Shown piece by piece: positions 62,062 through 64,000 of a DNA stretch of 64,000 bases. The notes under the pieces are model-generated. The model was not told where the DNA came from and ran no database searches. It saw only the letters and a list, made by a program, of their open reading frames with translations. Position numbers and translations under genes: made by a program. How positions within the stretch are numbered: position 1 is the stretch's first letter; each line of letters opens with the position of its first letter. The stretch lies in assembly GCA_963762085.1 (NCBI GenBank), contig CAVXJD010000005.1, positions 186,001 to 250,000 of the forward strand, written 5' to 3'. The stretch comes from DASQGA01 sp963762085 (GTDB lineage: Bacteria > Actinomycetota > Thermoleophilia > Gaiellales > Gaiellaceae).

Positions 62062-62152
62062 CCGTTTGGGAGATGACTTGCGCGCTTCGAGGTCTTCGCC
62101 TGCAGCCAGGTCGTCTTTGAATTCTCGGCCTATCGGGCCTAGGCTCCGCACT

Positions 62153-63094
62153 GTGAGATCTGCGGTGATCAGTGAGCTGGGTCGACCCCCGGAGCTCGCC
62201 GACCGACCTGACCCCTCGGGCGAGGCGATCTACGAGGTCTCGGCCGTCTCGCTCAACCCGATCGACGTCAACGTCGGGGCGGGCCGCTACTTCGCCGGCC
62301 ATCCCGAGCTCCCATACATCCCCGGCTGCGAGGGCGTCGGTCGCGCCCCCGACGGCACCCGGGTCTATCTCTTCAGCGGCGGCCTCGGCCTGTCTTGCGA
62401 CGGACTGCTGGCGGAGCGCGCAGCCGCACCGGCCGACCTCGGTATTCCGCTCCCGGACGCGGTCCCTGACGAGATCGCTGTTTCCTGTGGCATTGCCGGA
62501 ATGGCGGGCTGGATGCCTGTCGCGTGGCGCGCACCCGTGCGGAAGGACGACTGTGTGCTCGTGCTCGGCGCGACCGGCACGGTCGGGCTCGTCGCTACGC
62601 AGGCAGCGAAGCTCCTCGGCGCCGAACGCGTCGTCGCGGTGGGTCGAGATCCCGAGCGTCTGAAGCGGGCGGCGGAGCTCGGCGCCGACACGACCGTGAA
62701 CCTCGAGGAAGACGACCTCGTGGCCGCATTCAAGGAGGCGGCTGGAGGCAACGGCCCCACCCACATCGTCGACATGCTCTGGGGCCCGGCGGCCGCCGCG
62801 GCGATCCAGGCCGCCGCCCCCGGCTGGCGCCTCGTGCAGGTCGGCCAGTCCGCGGACCCCGAGGCGACACTGGCCTCGGCGGCCATCCGAGGCAAGATGG
62901 GCGAGCTTTACGGCTACACCGACTTCGCAGTCGCGAGGGACGAGTTCCGCGAGCAGTACCTGCGCCTCGTCGGCCACGCAGCCGCGGGAGAGATCGTCTT
63001 CGACATCGAGACCTACCCGCTCGAGCGGATCACGGAGGCCTGGGAGCGGCAGGCCAACGGCGCCCACGCGAAGATCGTCGTGACGCTGGCGTAA
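62153..63094 (+). CDS. Quinone oxidoreductase-like (MDR superfamily) protein
   Basis: 313 residues from GTG 62153. A GroES-like N-terminus (VSAVSLNPIDVNVGAGRYFA, then YIPGCEGVG) is followed by the NADPH Rossmann core VLVLGATGTVGLVATQAAKL and VVAVGRDPERLKRAAELGAD. The Cys and His of zinc-binding ADH are not seen, so it is a quinone oxidoreductase-like member. It reduces a quinone or enone with NADPH. Reading frames further upstream are rejected. Confidence 0.88.
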   Translation: MRSAVISELGRPPELADRPDPSGEAIYEVSAVSLNPIDVNVGAGRYFAGHPELPYIPGCEGVGRAPDGTRVYLFSGGLGLSCDGLLAERAAAPADLGIPLPDAVPDEIAVSCGIAGMAGWMPVAWRAPVRKDDCVLVLGATGTVGLVATQAAKLLGAERVVAVGRDPERLKRAAELGADTTVNLEEDDLVAAFKEAAGGNGPTHIVDMLWGPAAAAAIQAAAPGWRLVQVGQSADPEATLASAAIRGKMGELYGYTDFAVARDEFREQYLRLVGHAAAGEIVFDIETYPLERITEAWERQANGAHAKIVVTLA

Positions 63095-63124
63095 GCCGCC
63101 CGTAGGCGGCGCCGCCGTGATCGC

Positions 63125-63946
63125 TCAGTCGCGTCCTTTGCTGAGCCAGACGAGGTCATCGTTGCTGACGCCCAGTTCTGCCGCGGCGTTGGCAGGGTTG
63201 CCGCGGATGACCGAGAGCCAGCCACGCGGATCGACCATCAGGCCCCATTCGCCTTCCGCGAGGTCGGCATACGTCGAGACACGTTGGACGACTGCGCTAC
63301 CGGACTGGGTGTCGACCGAGATGCGCTCAGCCTGGTCGAGACCGGCCGCTGCGAGGTGCGAGCTGCGTACATTCAGCTGCACGTTGCCGAAGCGGTTGAG
63401 GTCGAGGACCTCGCACGCGATCTTGCCTGGCTCGACCGAAGGCTCCGGAACGGTCAGATCGACAAGCGTCTCGCGCTCGACTGGTTCCCCAAGCTCGCTC
63501 AATGACGCGCCAGCCGCCAGATGGGCCGCAGCTGGAGCGAGCACGTCGCGCGCATGAAACGAGGGTGAGACCGGTTCGAGCAGGACCTCCGACGAGGTGA
63601 TCGAGACGACGTCCGCCACCCCCTCGGCCGTGCGCCAGGCCGGAGCGAGCAGTCCGTTGTCGGGGCCCACGAGGATGCGGCCGTCCCCCGTCCTGACTGC
63701 GATATCCAGGTCCCGGCCGACGCTCGGATCGACGACTGCAAGGACGACGGCTTCGTGTCGGAGGTAGGGCAAGGAATCCGCCAGCAGAAGCGCCCCCGCA
63801 CGAACGTCGAGAGGTGGCACACCGTGTGACAGGTCGATTACCTGGCTCTCAGGCGCGATCTTGTTGATGACGGCGTGGCAAATCCCAACCCACTCGTTGC
63901 GATAGCCGAAGTCCGAGAGGAAGGCGATCGGGTGAGTCATGCGCAC
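63125..63946 (-). CDS. S-adenosylmethionine hydrolase family protein (DUF62)
   Basis: 273 residues. AFLSDFGYRNEWVGICHAVI at the N-terminus and VIDLSHGVPPLDVRAGALLL, VVDPSVGRDLDIAVRTGDG and LNRFGNVQLNV are the conserved DUF62/SAM-hydroxide adenosyltransferase motifs; the Asp in SDFG and DPSVG bind adenosine. Known members hydrolyse S-adenosylmethionine to adenosine and methionine. Start MTHP (63940) is likelier than MRMTHP (63946). The last 50 nt hold nothing I can call. Confidence 0.88.
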   Translation of the reverse strand: MRMTHPIAFLSDFGYRNEWVGICHAVINKIAPESQVIDLSHGVPPLDVRAGALLLADSLPYLRHEAVVLAVVDPSVGRDLDIAVRTGDGRILVGPDNGLLAPAWRTAEGVADVVSITSSEVLLEPVSPSFHARDVLAPAAAHLAAGASLSELGEPVERETLVDLTVPEPSVEPGKIACEVLDLNRFGNVQLNVRSSHLAAAGLDQAERISVDTQSGSAVVQRVSTYADLAEGEWGLMVDPRGWLSVIRGNPANAAAELGVSNDDLVWLSKGRD

Positions 63947-64000
63947 CGCGCCACCGGTGAAGCTTCGCGTGTGCCTGGCGCGGATGCAAGCCGCGTCGCC

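Overview
The window is high-GC DNA with short overlapping operons, GTG and TTG starts and no 16S rRNA. Gene content (rpmG-secE-nusG-rplK-rplA, actinobacterial DUF3618 and holin-like envelope genes, a type IV pilus set without any outer-membrane secretin) points to a Gram-positive-type actinobacterium. My best guess is a soil member of the Thermoleophilia (Gaiellales or Solirubrobacterales); this is inference from gene style, not a search.

Layout. 1-1.6 kb: translation and transcription core genes on the minus strand. 1.75-9.1 kb: metabolic and stress genes (secreted glycosidase-like protein, tRNA-Met, persulfide-dioxygenase-like MBL/rhodanese protein, class III aminotransferase, ferritin, aldo/keto reductase, a frameshifted dihydrofolate-reductase-like gene). 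9.1-26.95 kb: a nearly complete type IV pilus system: platform PilC, alignment proteins PilM/N/O and a PilP-like protein, ATPase PilB, two PilT paralogues, peptidase PilD, pilin PilA, several minor prepilins, and a lytic transglycosylase/M23 peptidoglycan hydrolase. Nine GCCGAT boxes precede its transcription units, eight with a T-A-rich tetramer exactly 16 nt upstream. This looks like a sigma-28 (FliA/WhiG-type) promoter driving the pili, often with almost no 5' leader.

27-28.45 kb: tRNA-Tyr, a four-gene operon of small envelope proteins, and tRNA-Thr. 28.45-44.9 kb: an accessory region. It starts with remnants of an element beside tRNA-Thr (replication-protein fragment, HTH gene, large nested inverted repeat) and has a tRNA-Thr 3' fragment 4.4 kb away. 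It then carries small dimeric-barrel proteins, methyltransferases, a cyclase-STAND-WD40 giant, a cyclic-nucleotide-binding flavoprotein, decayed genes (cation transporter, SnoaL, VOC) and seven copies of a 27-nt repeat.

44.9-51.4 kb: membrane proteins and an ArsR-SRPBCC-UvrA-like-FAD monooxygenase set that looks like xenobiotic resistance with a palindromic operator over the arsR start. 51.9-57.1 kb: a 1,732-residue secreted protein with 15 tandem repeats. 57.1-64 kb: a secreted nuclease and 5'-nucleotidase pair, a quinone oxidoreductase and an S-adenosylmethionine hydrolase-family protein.

Two genes (pilN and the dihydrofolate-reductase-like gene) are each broken by one missing base; assembly error is as likely as real mutation.
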